Shown here: in pieces, positions 1 to 10,109 of the stretch
Numbering within the stretch: position 1 is the stretch's first letter
How the letters are laid out: every line of letters begins with the position of its first letter
Origin: a virus
Length of the DNA stretch: 22,255 nt
IMG/VR virus record: IMGVR_UViG_3300030329_004081
Location: 15,966-38,220 of that record
Direction: 5' to 3' (one strand)
Position numbers and translations under genes: made by a program
The notes under the pieces: generated by a model
The model's input: the letters and a program-made list of their open reading frames with translations, nothing else
Databases searched by the model: none
Told to the model about the DNA's origin: nothing

Positions 1-3000
1 TCTGATGATTAGCTAATGATGCAACTAGCCATCTACTTTGAGGCACTTTCCATGGATGCCAATTAGATCCATATGATGATATTGGAAGATGATATCCATA
101 TCCAGTCCCAGCCGTAATTAATGGGTTATCATGGGCCCATGATCCTATGAATGATGTGGCGGCTAATCCAAAAGGCCAAGAGACAGTATGCCAATTATTA
201 TTAGGATCATTTAACTCACAACTAGTAATACTTGTACCACTCAGAGGAGGCTGAGTCCCAGGTCCATTAATTGCTGATCCACAACCTGAATATGAAATTC
301 TTTCAGTTGGAGAATTGCGGAAAATACCGAATTGATTTCTCGGACCTAAAAATCCATGAGATGGAGTAGGCCAATTCGGATCTGGCTGCCCACCATCAAG
401 AGCTATCCCCATATCGTGATAGTTTCCAATTATAACGCTACAATCATAATCACAAGTAGGAACACAATCCATAACATCATTAAAGTAATCAACATTAAGT
501 ACCGCGCCTACTGGTATATTTGAAACGGCTACAGCTTGACAAACGCTCATTGCTCCATTACACATCCAAACAGGTGGAGGTGGTCCACAATCATCCATAC
601 AGTCATTATAATCAGTATAAGTTGTGAAACTAGCAATATTAGTACCTTGACAAGCTGGACTACTATTACATTCATAATATGGAAAACTTCCAGGAGAACA
701 AGATGCTTGACATAAGTGAAGAGCAGTAAATGTTCCAGTACCGTTACCAGGATTTACACATACGTTATTAATACAATTGTATGATATAGGATAAACACAC
801 GAGCCATCATCTATAGTACATGTTGGACAATAGTTAACTGCTGATGGATCTGTACAACCATAAACATTAGCACAATTTGCATCGCAATCATTAGGATCTG
901 TCCATGCACCAAGACCGTTTCCAGGATCATAACATTCACCAGGTAATACTGCTGTTGGGTACCCAGCCGACCAATCATCACAACCACTACTTGCTGGTGG
1001 ACAACAATCGTATGTAGGTATCACAGGTGAGCAACTACCAGCACAAGCCGCTTCTGTTAACGCTGGATCAAAACTATAATCTTGACCTTCAAAAGGTAAA
1101 CTATTACCATGTACACCATAACAACTTCCTACGTTAGCAGTCGTACTAGTTATAACATCATTACAACCATTAGGATCTGTACAACAACCATATGAAAAGT
1201 GTGAACCTGTAGTACCGCAAAGTGAATCACAAGTAGATTGAGATGGATAATAAGGACCATTAGGACCTGTTCCACCACTACCATCATTAAAGCAATTGTT
1301 TACTGGTGTAAGCGTTCCTGAGTTAGGATTTGTCCAATCTATACACCCATTCATAGTAACATCATAACCAGGTTTACTAGTATCACAACAAGACCAATGT
1401 GGCGTTGGAGGCTGAACAGGACATCCCGGTGTGTAAGGCCCAAATAAACCGTAACAACATGATTGTGTACCTCCATGCTCGCAAACTTCAAACCCCCATT
1501 GTCTAGTGGCATCAGGTGGGTTCCAAGTAGCTGGCGGGTCCCCATTAACACGCATAGTACCATCTACATATATTGGTAAAAGCGTGCCAGAAGCATAACC
1601 TGTAGGATCCCACTCAAACCATTTTATAGTCCAATGTGTACTTCCAAGAACATTACCACCGCATCCTAAACCAATACCAAGTTGTACACTAATAACACCA
1701 TTATTACATATTGGATAATTAGTTGCTGGTAGTTGAGTTACTGACATGGTATGTGGTGGGCATGTCCCATCAACTGGAGCACCTGGACACGATTGAGGTA
1801 ATACACAGTCTATTGTGAAAAGTGTATCAGTAAAGCAACCAAAATTATCAGTTACTCTAATATAATAGTCTCCATCTATAAATCCTGGAGGAAAAGCTAA
1901 TAACATCGTTTGAAGCGTTACAAATGAAGTATTTGTTGTATTACCAGAATAAGTTTGAGGATCCGTAGCTAATAAATTACCTGCGGCATCAAACCATTCA
2001 ACCGTCCATGTAGAAGCACCATTTAGCAATATAACATCTATATAAGCGTTACCATCATAATTACAATTAGGTGCTTTTCCTGTTGCGTCGGTTTTAAGCA
2101 CAGTGATATCATGAGGTGTACCAGTACAAGGTGCTATTGGAGCACAACTAGGAGAGTTTGCTATACACGTTGCTTCATCAGGATGTGGACCTGTTGTAGA
2201 ACCTAATAATTCTACACATTGAAAACCAGTACTTGTTACCGCGTTTTGAGGATTAGAACAGTTAGTGTAAGGGCAAGGGCATTGGAAAGTTGAAGCCGAC
2301 ACGTTCCATAAAAATCTTTGCTCACCAATACGTCCGTCGGGATCTGGACTACTAAAAAGAAGACCAACAGCATCTAAAAACTGAGTATAATTCATACCAA
2401 GATAAACTGGATACCATGTAGAATAATAATTTATTATTTCTTCCGCTGTGTAGAATTTTGGAGGCATTACATACGGTGTTATATGAAAAGGTGCTGTATT
2501 AATTCCATCTCCTTGTATATAATCCCAACCAAAATAGGTACAATTAATACAACCACCACTAACATCTGTACCACACCACTGTGATGCGTAATCTTCAAAT
2601 CTAAAACTTTGTCTAGAAGGTACGTCAAAAAACCATCTTAAATATTCTTGAAAACCTGCATCAGTAGTTCCTAATGGAACTTGAGGCAAATTACAATCTG
2701 TTTGATGATTACCATGTCTATTGTGTCCATCTGGAGAAGGTCCATTTTGTACTATAACATTCCTACCTGTATTAGGATTTACACAAGCATATGTAACAGG
2801 TTGACATTCCCAACTAGTTCCAGTTAAACCACATGGAGAGTTCACATCAGATAAACAACTTGGTTCATCTGCATAAGCACCACTCTGGTCATTTAATTTA
2901 ACACAAGTAGGCATAGATGAGCCAGCTATTTGATTATGGTGTACTACAAGGTTTATATCAATACCGTTAGCATTAAGAATATCTTTTACTCCAATTCTGG

Positions 3001-6000
3001 TTGGACCCATTCCTGAAATTGTTTCTTGCTCCCAAAGTAGATCTTGGGAAAGTAGTTTTGCTACTGTTAATTGACCACCAAATGTACCATATTGATTTTG
3101 TAGAAGCATAACAAGTCTAAGAGGATCACAGTATTCAAACACAGTGGAACCTGTAGTACACGTGCAATTGTTGTGTGTAGAACAATTAATATTATCAGTA
3201 ATATAAAAACCTGCTTTGATATTTGGATTAGGTGAACTTGAAGTAGCTGTAATATCAACTAAATTACAACCAAATTCATTATAATGATTTGCATAATCTG
3301 GATGTGTACTTGCTAAAACACCATCTATAGTTGTTGAGGTATCGTTTGCCCATTCTCCACCAAAAAGTGACATATAATGACCATCTGTATTATCTACACC
3401 ATTAACATAATGTGGATTTGGATTAAACGTAGCATCTACAGGACCCATTTCTATCCAAGAATTATGTAATCCAAAGTCAATTCCCGGTATATATACTGAT
3501 GTACCGTAGCTAGCAAACCATTGGTTCATGTAAGTTGGATTCATTCCAGGATTATGTGTGTATTCATTACCAAGAAGTGGTTTTGAATAAACAGGAACGT
3601 TTTGTTGACAATCCCAAGACGTGTAACCGCCAACTGTTGTTGATACACTACCCTGACCTATACCTTGGAATGAAAACTCTCTACCATCTAAATTTCCAGC
3701 TGTACCATCATCAGTCCACTCTGTATATTGACCTTTAACTTGAGAAAACCATTTACCTTCTTTTTCTTTAAATTCTTGTATATCTCCTTCTTGTAAATCA
3801 CTATTTATTGTGCTAACATACCAACCATTTTTAGCATAATTATCCCAGTATTCTCCAGAATCAGTTAAATTTTCTGTTACTTTAGCTTGACTACCTTCAT
3901 AATTAAGTGTTTGAAAACTTTTTACACTACCAGGTTGCTCGTTAAGCATAACCGTAACACTAGATTCACTTTGAGTATTGTGGAAATTATTTCTTACAAG
4001 ATTAGTATGGTGTTCCCATAAATCACCGTTTTTAATTGTATAATAACTATTATTTAAACTTATAGCATTTTCTGCTATCCATGATTTAAAACTAACCCAA
4101 CCCCTATTTATTTCAGAAAAAGACACTGTAGTATCAGTACTATCGGCTGGAGGTGTATATGTAGAAATAACCTCACTAGGATTATAAAATATTAATCTTG
4201 TATTCCAATATCCTAAACAGTCTACACATCCTGCTCCTGAAGTAATTGTTATAACGCCACCAACACCACCTAAACTAGCAACATCAACTAAACCTCCAGC
4301 TATACTTAATTCTAATTCTAGCATATCTATGCCATCATATGTAACATTTTGTACACTTAATATTTCAGCACCATCTGCAACACCGGCACCTTGTACTAAA
4401 CTACCAACTTGAACGTTTGTACCAAGATCAACCGTTATTTTATTTGTAGGTTTCCACGTTTGATCTGGTGCTGAGTTATCACAAGGTAGTGTTTTACAAT
4501 TAGCTAGCACCCACGCATAATACTGTGCGCTATATGTTGGAGGAAGTGTAATAGGAAAATCAGTATGATTTAAAGATATATTGTATTCTTTCTTTCTATC
4601 ATCAAAGCTACCATAAATTCTATTAGATAATGGTAATTTATCAGAGAACCAATCATGCATACCAGCATCAGATATTGGTGTTAATCCATCTTTTGATAAT
4701 CTTAAAACAGCTCCTCTACTTTTATCCGTAAAGTATGCTCTAAAGTTTTCCGTAGCAAATGATTCTGGATTTTTAGATATACCATACTCACCAGCATAAG
4801 GTTGTGCTTCACCTAAAACTCTATTTGTAGATATTAATTGTGGGTTACCATCAGCATTATATAAAGCGTCTTTATTTGCTAATATTTTTAAAACTCTATC
4901 TTCACAAAAAGCTGTTAATGTAAAGTTTCTTTGATGTAGTTTTTGTATACTACCATAAGTTGGGTTTAAATCTTTTGTAATTTTTTCTGCTTGTATAAAT
5001 TGATTTAAATTATTTATACCAGCTACAGAATTATATATACCAGAGTATATTAAACCACTACTTCTTCTTTCTTCTAAATAAGGCTCTTCTAATACTGTCG
5101 ATGCTTTTGCACCATTATCTATAGTAACTTGATTAAAGTCATCTCGTATTCTATCAGATTCAACACCATTACCAAACGAATAACAATTATGCCAAGGTAG
5201 TGTAACCTCGTAATTATGTAACTCAGTATCTAATATATATCCATTAGTGTTTTTCATATCATAACCAATAACAGTAGTTTCGGTTTTACTACCATTAGCT
5301 CTTGTAAATACTAATCTACTATTTATCGGTGGGAAATCAGGACCACTACTTCCATCGTGATTCAAACCAGCACCATTAACATCTGTTAAAAGTACTATAT
5401 CATCAACAGCGCCAAAAACTCTTATGTCGTCGTTATTTGGTATTGGAACTGCTGGAAATCCAGGATGTGTATCAAGTGTAACTGTACCGCCAGCAGGATC
5501 GTAACATGTTACATAACTATTTTCTTTTAGTTCAGCATGTATAGGTCCTAAAAATTGTTCGTTAGTATTATTATCTAACTTTATAGGATATGTTTGACCA
5601 ACTTCATAATATATATCTAAATCAACTTCTTCTTTAGGTTCTGTTTCCCATATAGCTGGATTAGTGCTTGCTGGATTTTCGTCGTCATAACTAAAATAAG
5701 GTGATAATACTTGCCAAGTTACAGAACCTGGAGCTGGTGATTGTATAGAACTACTATCAACCTTTTTTAAGTGTGGTATAGTTGTTTCAGTAATACTATT
5801 AAAACTATAACTACCACCAGGATAAGCGTGACCAGAATACATACCGTCATTACGTATACCAGGTGCTGGTGTCGTTGGTAAGTTCGTACCTGTTAAAACA
5901 GCTCCATTAACATCAAAGTGAGCGTCTAATGTGCTATCATTTGTTGGTGAATAATAATGAGGGCCAACTTGACCTATACTATAAGTTTGTCCACCACTAT

Positions 6001-9000
6001 CTGTTTGTAAACTTTCAGCATAAAATGTATATCTTCTTCTTTTCGCTCTAGAATGATCCCAATCAAGCGTATTACAAGGATACCTGTGATGAGGATCTGT
6101 TTCGTATATTATCCCGAATGACGATGTCGTACATAGATTACCCACACCTGGACAACCTATTGTCGTACTACTTGGAGAACCCCATCCACCAGAAGTTTCT
6201 AAAGGTTGTTCACCACTATTGCTATGATAAATTAAACCATCTTCAGGTGGGTATGTACCGGCGGTCCATTGGCTAAGCATAGTTGTAGGTGCACTACAAC
6301 CATTGTACATCTCTTGAGAAACCCAATTATGATGTTGAAACCCTGCAGGTGTTCCTGGGTGGTCATGAGCAACTGGATAATCCCCAAAATTAGCATAATT
6401 ATAAAGAAAAACACCTTTTTCACTAGGATTAAACATATAATCTTGTTGATTAAAAGACCATTCTGATGATGAAAATTCTACCATAGGTGCAACAAGAGGA
6501 AAAGGTGGAGTTTTTGTTCTATAAATAACCTGCCCTGGGTCTTCTCTCCATCTCCATATTGTACCAGGTGTTGTAATAGCGTTTATAAAATCCATTTCGG
6601 CAACTTTATCTACAGCCCACGTAGCAGCTGGCATGTTAAAGCTCGAAGCAACATGAGATAAACTAGTTAAATTACTTCCGTTAGCATTATTGTTATATTG
6701 ATTATTTTCGCCATAACCAGCTTTAGATAATGTTATAACGTTATAATTTGCACTATTATAGACACCACCAAGGGCAAAAACATGACCAACATTGTTAGCG
6801 TCAACACCATGTACAGCGCTACCTGAGGGTATTCTACCAAAATTAGAAGCTGAAGTATTTTGTAATCTACCCCACCTAGGCGATGGAAACATAGATCCTG
6901 GTCCTATCTGAAAACCATTATTATCATAAAAAGGACTTCTCATATCTGTTATACCTAAATAACCTTGTGGTAAACCACCACCCATGTATTCGCCAGTAGG
7001 TTGAACTTGCATACCCATATCTTCATTTCCACCAGCGTTTATTGCCATTTCTTCATGAGTTACCCCATAGGTATAATCACAAAGATAAGTAAGTTCAAGC
7101 CAACATTTATTGATAGGATGGTTTAAATCTATAACATTTGTTCTTGGTACAGTATATTGAGATTTAAAATCATGTCCATACCATTCATCTGAATTAAAAA
7201 ATGGTCTAAATCCTTCTATTTTATCTATAAACCAACCATTAGAAGCCGTTGTGTTTGATTGTCCAGATACGTGGTCCCAATATGCTTCACCCTCTCCAGG
7301 TCCACCAGCACAAAAAGGTGTCGCACCATTATCTGAACTAATAGATATTTTTTGTTCACCACTAGATCCTGGTCCAAAACCTGGATCAAAACCAAACCAT
7401 CCGTTACCATATCCAATTGGATTCATTGCGCTTGGTATATTAGTGTTTATATATTGCGAAGTAATAGATTGTACTACATTATAATTTGAAGAAGTACCAA
7501 AACCTGTTACTACAAAATTATCTATAAATTGATCTCTTTTAATTTTAGCAAAAAATCTACCTTGAAATTCTGGTTTACTTAATACTTCTTGTTTACTTAA
7601 TAATAATTCTAAGTTTGTTACAGCAGTAGCAAAACTTCCATCAGTTGATGTTATATTAACATCAGGACCTAAAGACTTTTTAAATACTATTTTGTAAGCG
7701 CCATTATTACCATTTGGCATAGGATGATTACCTAGTTCTATTACACTTTTTATCTCATAAGCTTTACTAACTCCATAGCTGGATTTAAATCTTAATCTAT
7801 ATTCATGCAAATGCCCTTGTTCCATCTCTACTAATCTAGTTTTCCAATGACTATCAAAATCACCTTGATAAACATATATAAAATCTCCGCCATCAAGTGG
7901 AAAACCATCACCATTAGCCTGTCCTATAATTTGTGGTGTACTAGCACCTTCATCAACAATACTAGGTTGTGGTTTTTCAAAAGTTTTTATAAATTGTGGA
8001 GCTTCATTTTCTATTGCTATAACTTTATATCTTGCTGGTCCTGAAATAAACTCATCACTATCATGTCCTTTTTTAAGTATTAAATACGTATCTAAATCTA
8101 ATTTATTTCTTTCAGCAGATGGAAAAGATAACCATATATTACCATCTTCAGCATCATACCAACGATCCATAGCTAAATTGTAGTATTCTCCAGATGTTTC
8201 TTTTATATAAAATTTAAATGATTTTGCCCATTCAGGATAAGTATTAAATATTTGGGCTTTTAATTTTGTTTGCTGATTAGCTGTATCTTTGTTAACATAT
8301 ATAGAATTTTTATCAGAATTACTATCTGAAAACACTGGTGTTTCTCTACCAAGTTCATCTATATAAACAACACCAATTTGATAATGTCTTAATGTTTTTA
8401 TTGATTTAGCCGGTACATATGAATATGCTCTTTTTGGATTATATTGTTCAGGAATAACACTTCCAACGTCGTTGGTTCTTATTGATGTTTTTATTTCAAT
8501 ATTTATATCACTTTCTGCATCTAAAATAGAAGGACTAAATACTCCAGTACTGTCAACCTTTCCCAAAGCAATAGAACTAATAGGGACAGAATTAAATAAA
8601 TTATAGTTTTGTAAATAGTTACCATAAACTAATCTATTACCAACAAGTTCTTGACCTAAAGCTTTTCTAGGTACGTTATCATAAGGTCTTAATAATTGGT
8701 TTGACGGAAGAATAGCATGTATCATTTCCGTTGTTATTTTTACAAAACCTGATGTTCTTATAGCGCTTAAGCTTGGTAAAATAGTATCTTCACTATTAGC
8801 ATTCCACTCTTCGTATTTACCAGTTGGATCTGGTAACGTACGTTTTATTGTTTTTACAGAATATATATTTGGAGAGTTGGATTCTTTATATAATATATCT
8901 ATAGCAACAACATCACTAGGTATTTGTCTGTGATCAACAAAATCTTTAATAACTAAATTTCTTAGTCTATTAACCATACCTAAATTATAAGCTTCTTTAG

Positions 9001-10105
9001 GTAGATAATCAAATTTATCTGGTAAAAAAGCTACTTCTGTAAAAGGTGAAAACGTTGAATATTCACCGTCTTCATATTTATACCTATAAGCAAATCTTGG
9101 AAATTTAAACCTAAATAAGGCTTTTTCTTGTTCTAACTCTGATAAAAATTCATAATTTGAAGAAGCAAAATACATATTACCAGATATTATTTTTACCAAA
9201 CATTCTCCATCCCAACCAGGCTGTATTATTTCACCATCTATTATTTCTACTCTAATAGATTGTTCGTTACCACTAGCTTTTATAATTAATATATCTCCAT
9301 CTTTATAATCTGGATAATTAGGACCATCAAATTGTATGCTAATAGGTGTATCATATAGTTCACCAGTTGTTGAATTTATAAATATATTTTCAGGAACTGA
9401 TATAATACCATTTAATTCACCACGTCTACTATCCTCATCTAAATCCTCTCTATCTGTATTTATCATTTCTAAACTTGGAGCTGTAGGTGGGGCTTTTTTA
9501 ATAACAGTTAAATGCTCGTGTTGAATAGGACCACTTGCTCTATATTGTATTTGATTTATAGATGTTAAATTATCTCTTACGTAAAATTGAGTTTGTGTAG
9601 TAAAATCTACAGAACCCATTTTACATCTTGGTATATTTATTCTTTTTGGCTCCGTATTGTTATCTGTCCAAAATAATATATCATCAACAATATTAATACC
9701 AGTAATTAAGAAAGCTTTATCAAAATTAAGAGCTCTACCACTTTCATTATAAGCTATTGTATTAGGAGCAAATATATCAACAACTACCGGAGAAACTGTT
9801 TGTGTTTTATAATCGTATTCTGCAATAACATCTATACTTTCACCAGCTAATAGCCAATATAGTTTATCATTTTTTTCATCAGTTATACTACCAACACAAA
9901 AAAATGTTTGATTATTTCCTGGATCTATAACTGAAGAAGATAAATCAGTGTTACCTAACAAGGTTTGTAAAGTTCCCATGTTAGAACTTTCAGAAGTAGC
10001 AACTTCAACATTTACAGCATGTCTATATTCGCCCTGTGGTACTAATCTTTCATCAAGGTCTTTGTTCATTCGACCTTTCATGAAGTTGTGCTTCAATTCC
10101 GCCAT
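1..10105 (-). CDS. Giant tail structural / host-contact protein, 3' end beyond the window
   Basis: An ATG at 10105 opens a frame that stays open to base 2, giving 3,368 codons; the true stop is off the left edge. I checked the frame line by line at the distal end and at sampled points elsewhere. The start follows the previous gene's stop by 4 bp and has an A/T-rich leader. Residues 1-1900 look like one structural-protein family: an N-terminus with MNKDLDERLVPQGEYR, a WTDNNTEPKRINI motif near residue 135, a block with KFYIKETSGEYYNLAMDRWY near 625, and NFRAYFTDKSRGAVLRLS near 1780. From memory, similar sequences occur in large proteins of uncultured marine phages. From about residue 2400 the protein becomes rich in Cys, Gly, Pro and Asn. 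It holds SprB-like modules (about 2664-2765, possibly 2785-2880) and a Cys-rich block (2903-3222). I infer a conserved tail-attached base and a diversified distal host-binding part. No transmembrane segment or enzyme motif was recognised. Confidence 0.88.
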   Translation of the reverse strand, partial: MAELKHNFMKGRMNKDLDERLVPQGEYRHAVNVEVATSESSNMGTLQTLLGNTDLSSSVIDPGNNQTFFCVGSITDEKNDKLYWLLAGESIDVIAEYDYKTQTVSPVVVDIFAPNTIAYNESGRALNFDKAFLITGINIVDDILFWTDNNTEPKRINIPRCKMGSVDFTTQTQFYVRDNLTSINQIQYRASGPIQHEHLTVIKKAPPTAPSLEMINTDREDLDEDSRRGELNGIISVPENIFINSTTGELYDTPISIQFDGPNYPDYKDGDILIIKASGNEQSIRVEIIDGEIIQPGWDGECLVKIISGNMYFASSNYEFLSELEQEKALFRFKFPRFAYRYKYEDGEYSTFSPFTEVAFLPDKFDYLPKEAYNLGMVNRLRNLVIKDFVDHRQIPSDVVAIDILYKESNSPNIYSVKTIKRTLPDPTGKYEEWNANSEDTILPSLSAIRTSGFVKITTEMIHAILPSNQLLRPYDNVPRKALGQELVGNRLVYGNYLQNYNLFNSVPISSIALGKVDSTGVFSPSILDAESDINIEIKTSIRTNDVGSVIPEQYNPKRAYSYVPAKSIKTLRHYQIGVVYIDELGRETPVFSDSNSDKNSIYVNKDTANQQTKLKAQIFNTYPEWAKSFKFYIKETSGEYYNLAMDRWYDAEDGNIWLSFPSAERNKLDLDTYLILKKGHDSDEFISGPARYKVIAIENEAPQFIKTFEKPQPSIVDEGASTPQIIGQANGDGFPLDGGDFIYVYQGDFDSHWKTRLVEMEQGHLHEYRLRFKSSYGVSKAYEIKSVIELGNHPMPNGNNGAYKIVFKKSLGPDVNITSTDGSFATAVTNLELLLSKQEVLSKPEFQGRFFAKIKRDQFIDNFVVTGFGTSSNYNVVQSITSQYINTNIPSAMNPIGYGNGWFGFDPGFGPGSSGEQKISISSDNGATPFCAGGPGEGEAYWDHVSGQSNTTASNGWFIDKIEGFRPFFNSDEWYGHDFKSQYTVPRTNVIDLNHPINKCWLELTYLCDYTYGVTHEEMAINAGGNEDMGMQVQPTGEYMGGGLPQGYLGITDMRSPFYDNNGFQIGPGSMFPSPRWGRLQNTSASNFGRIPSGSAVHGVDANNVGHVFALGGVYNSANYNVITLSKAGYGENNQYNNNANGSNLTSLSHVASSFNMPAATWAVDKVAEMDFINAITTPGTIWRWREDPGQVIYRTKTPPFPLVAPMVEFSSSEWSFNQQDYMFNPSEKGVFLYNYANFGDYPVAHDHPGTPAGFQHHNWVSQEMYNGCSAPTTMLSQWTAGTYPPEDGLIYHSNSGEQPLETSGGWGSPSSTTIGCPGVGNLCTTSSFGIIYETDPHHRYPCNTLDWDHSRAKRRRYTFYAESLQTDSGGQTYSIGQVGPHYYSPTNDSTLDAHFDVNGAVLTGTNLPTTPAPGIRNDGMYSGHAYPGGSYSFNSITETTIPHLKKVDSSSIQSPAPGSVTWQVLSPYFSYDDENPASTNPAIWETEPKEEVDLDIYYEVGQTYPIKLDNNTNEQFLGPIHAELKENSYVTCYDPAGGTVTLDTHPGFPAVPIPNNDDIRVFGAVDDIVLLTDVNGAGLNHDGSSGPDFPPINSRLVFTRANGSKTETTVIGYDMKNTNGYILDTELHNYEVTLPWHNCYSFGNGVESDRIRDDFNQVTIDNGAKASTVLEEPYLEERRSSGLIYSGIYNSVAGINNLNQFIQAEKITKDLNPTYGSIQKLHQRNFTLTAFCEDRVLKILANKDALYNADGNPQLISTNRVLGEAQPYAGEYGISKNPESFATENFRAYFTDKSRGAVLRLSKDGLTPISDAGMHDWFSDKLPLSNRIYGSFDDRKKEYNISLNHTDFPITLPPTYSAQYYAWVLANCKTLPCDNSAPDQTWKPTNKITVDLGTNVQVGSLVQGAGVADGAEILSVQNVTYDGIDMLELELSIAGGLVDVASLGGVGGVITITSGAGCVDCLGYWNTRLIFYNPSEVISTYTPPADSTDTTVSFSEINRGWVSFKSWIAENAISLNNSYYTIKNGDLWEHHTNLVRNNFHNTQSESSVTVMLNEQPGSVKSFQTLNYEGSQAKVTENLTDSGEYWDNYAKNGWYVSTINSDLQEGDIQEFKEKEGKWFSQVKGQYTEWTDDGTAGNLDGREFSFQGIGQGSVSTTVGGYTSWDCQQNVPVYSKPLLGNEYTHNPGMNPTYMNQWFASYGTSVYIPGIDFGLHNSWIEMGPVDATFNPNPHYVNGVDNTDGHYMSLFGGEWANDTSTTIDGVLASTHPDYANHYNEFGCNLVDITATSSSPNPNIKAGFYITDNINCSTHNNCTCTTGSTVFEYCDPLRLVMLLQNQYGTFGGQLTVAKLLSQDLLWEQETISGMGPTRIGVKDILNANGIDINLVVHHNQIAGSSMPTCVKLNDQSGAYADEPSCLSDVNSPCGLTGTSWECQPVTYACVNPNTGRNVIVQNGPSPDGHNRHGNHQTDCNLPQVPLGTTDAGFQEYLRWFFDVPSRQSFRFEDYASQWCGTDVSGGCINCTYFGWDYIQGDGINTAPFHITPYVMPPKFYTAEEIINYYSTWYPVYLGMNYTQFLDAVGLLFSSPDPDGRIGEQRFLWNVSASTFQCPCPYTNCSNPQNAVTSTGFQCVELLGSTTGPHPDEATCIANSPSCAPIAPCTGTPHDITVLKTDATGKAPNCNYDGNAYIDVILLNGASTWTVEWFDAAGNLLATDPQTYSGNTTNTSFVTLQTMLLAFPPGFIDGDYYIRVTDNFGCFTDTLFTIDCVLPQSCPGAPVDGTCPPHTMSVTQLPATNYPICNNGVISVQLGIGLGCGGNVLGSTHWTIKWFEWDPTGYASGTLLPIYVDGTMRVNGDPPATWNPPDATRQWGFEVCEHGGTQSCCYGLFGPYTPGCPVQPPTPHWSCCDTSKPGYDVTMNGCIDWTNPNSGTLTPVNNCFNDGSGGTGPNGPYYPSQSTCDSLCGTTGSHFSYGCCTDPNGCNDVITSTTANVGSCYGVHGNSLPFEGQDYSFDPALTEAACAGSCSPVIPTYDCCPPASSGCDDWSAGYPTAVLPGECYDPGNGLGAWTDPNDCDANCANVYGCTDPSAVNYCPTCTIDDGSCVYPISYNCINNVCVNPGNGTGTFTALHLCQASCSPGSFPYYECNSSPACQGTNIASFTTYTDYNDCMDDCGPPPPVWMCNGAMSVCQAVAVSNIPVGAVLNVDYFNDVMDCVPTCDYDCSVIIGNYHDMGIALDGGQPDPNWPTPSHGFLGPRNQFGIFRNSPTERISYSGCGSAINGPGTQPPLSGTSITSCELNDPNNNWHTVSWPFGLAATSFIGSWAHDNPLITAGTGYGYHLPISSYGSNWHPWKVPQSRWLVASLANHQ
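440..1399 (-). repeat. Cys-rich imperfect repeat block in the giant tail protein (residues 2903-3222)
   Basis: I count 35 Cys in 320 residues. The block consists of about six imperfect modules. Each opens with an aromatic residue and then one or two Cys (HWSCC, YGCC, YDCC, YNC, YEC, WMC). Each continues through a Gly/Asn/Pro-rich stretch and ends with two spaced Cys (for example TCDSLC, DCDANC, LCQASC, DCMDDC). The third module carries an extra unit at residues 3083-3106 beginning GCTDPSAVNY and ending TIDDGSCVYP. From memory, units of this CTDP...DDGSC type recur in secreted proteins of marine Bacteroidota. Repeats differ in sequence and length at DNA level, so they are old or diversified rather than recent tandem copies. 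Disulfide bonding outside the cell or metal binding is possible; neither is shown. Confidence 0.75.
1811..2116 (-). other. SprB-repeat-like (adhesin-type) module inside the giant tail protein
   Basis: Residues 2664-2765 have the layout of the repeat found in SprB-type gliding adhesins of flavobacteria. A Cys followed by an Asp-Gly (NCNYDGNAYIDV) opens the domain, a WTVEWFDAAGNLL strand lies in the middle, and the module closes with GDYYIRVTDNFGC followed by a short strand. The family signature as I know it is Cys...DG near the start and a G-Y-x-h-x-V-T-D-x-x-G-C ending. Both are present. A second, more divergent copy may follow at residues 2785-2880, with an ICNNGVISV opening and a WTIKWFEWDP strand, but it lacks a clean VTD-GC ending. 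The match is by eye only. Confidence 0.6.
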
Positions 10106-10109
10106 TTAA

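Noticed and set aside
440-1399. Cys-rich repeats considered as a CRISPR array or tandem DNA repeat
   Set aside because: The repetition is at protein level with diverged DNA and variable lengths; no constant repeat with unique spacers.
1351-1563. Minus-strand 70-codon frame inside the giant gene
   Set aside because: The giant frame runs through this stretch without a stop and encodes ordered Cys-rich modules; the shorter frame is only an out-of-phase shadow.
7251-7484. 77-codon plus-strand frame opposite the giant tail gene
   Set aside because: Pro/Ser/Gly-rich shadow of the opposite frame; no leader, no neighbours on that strand.
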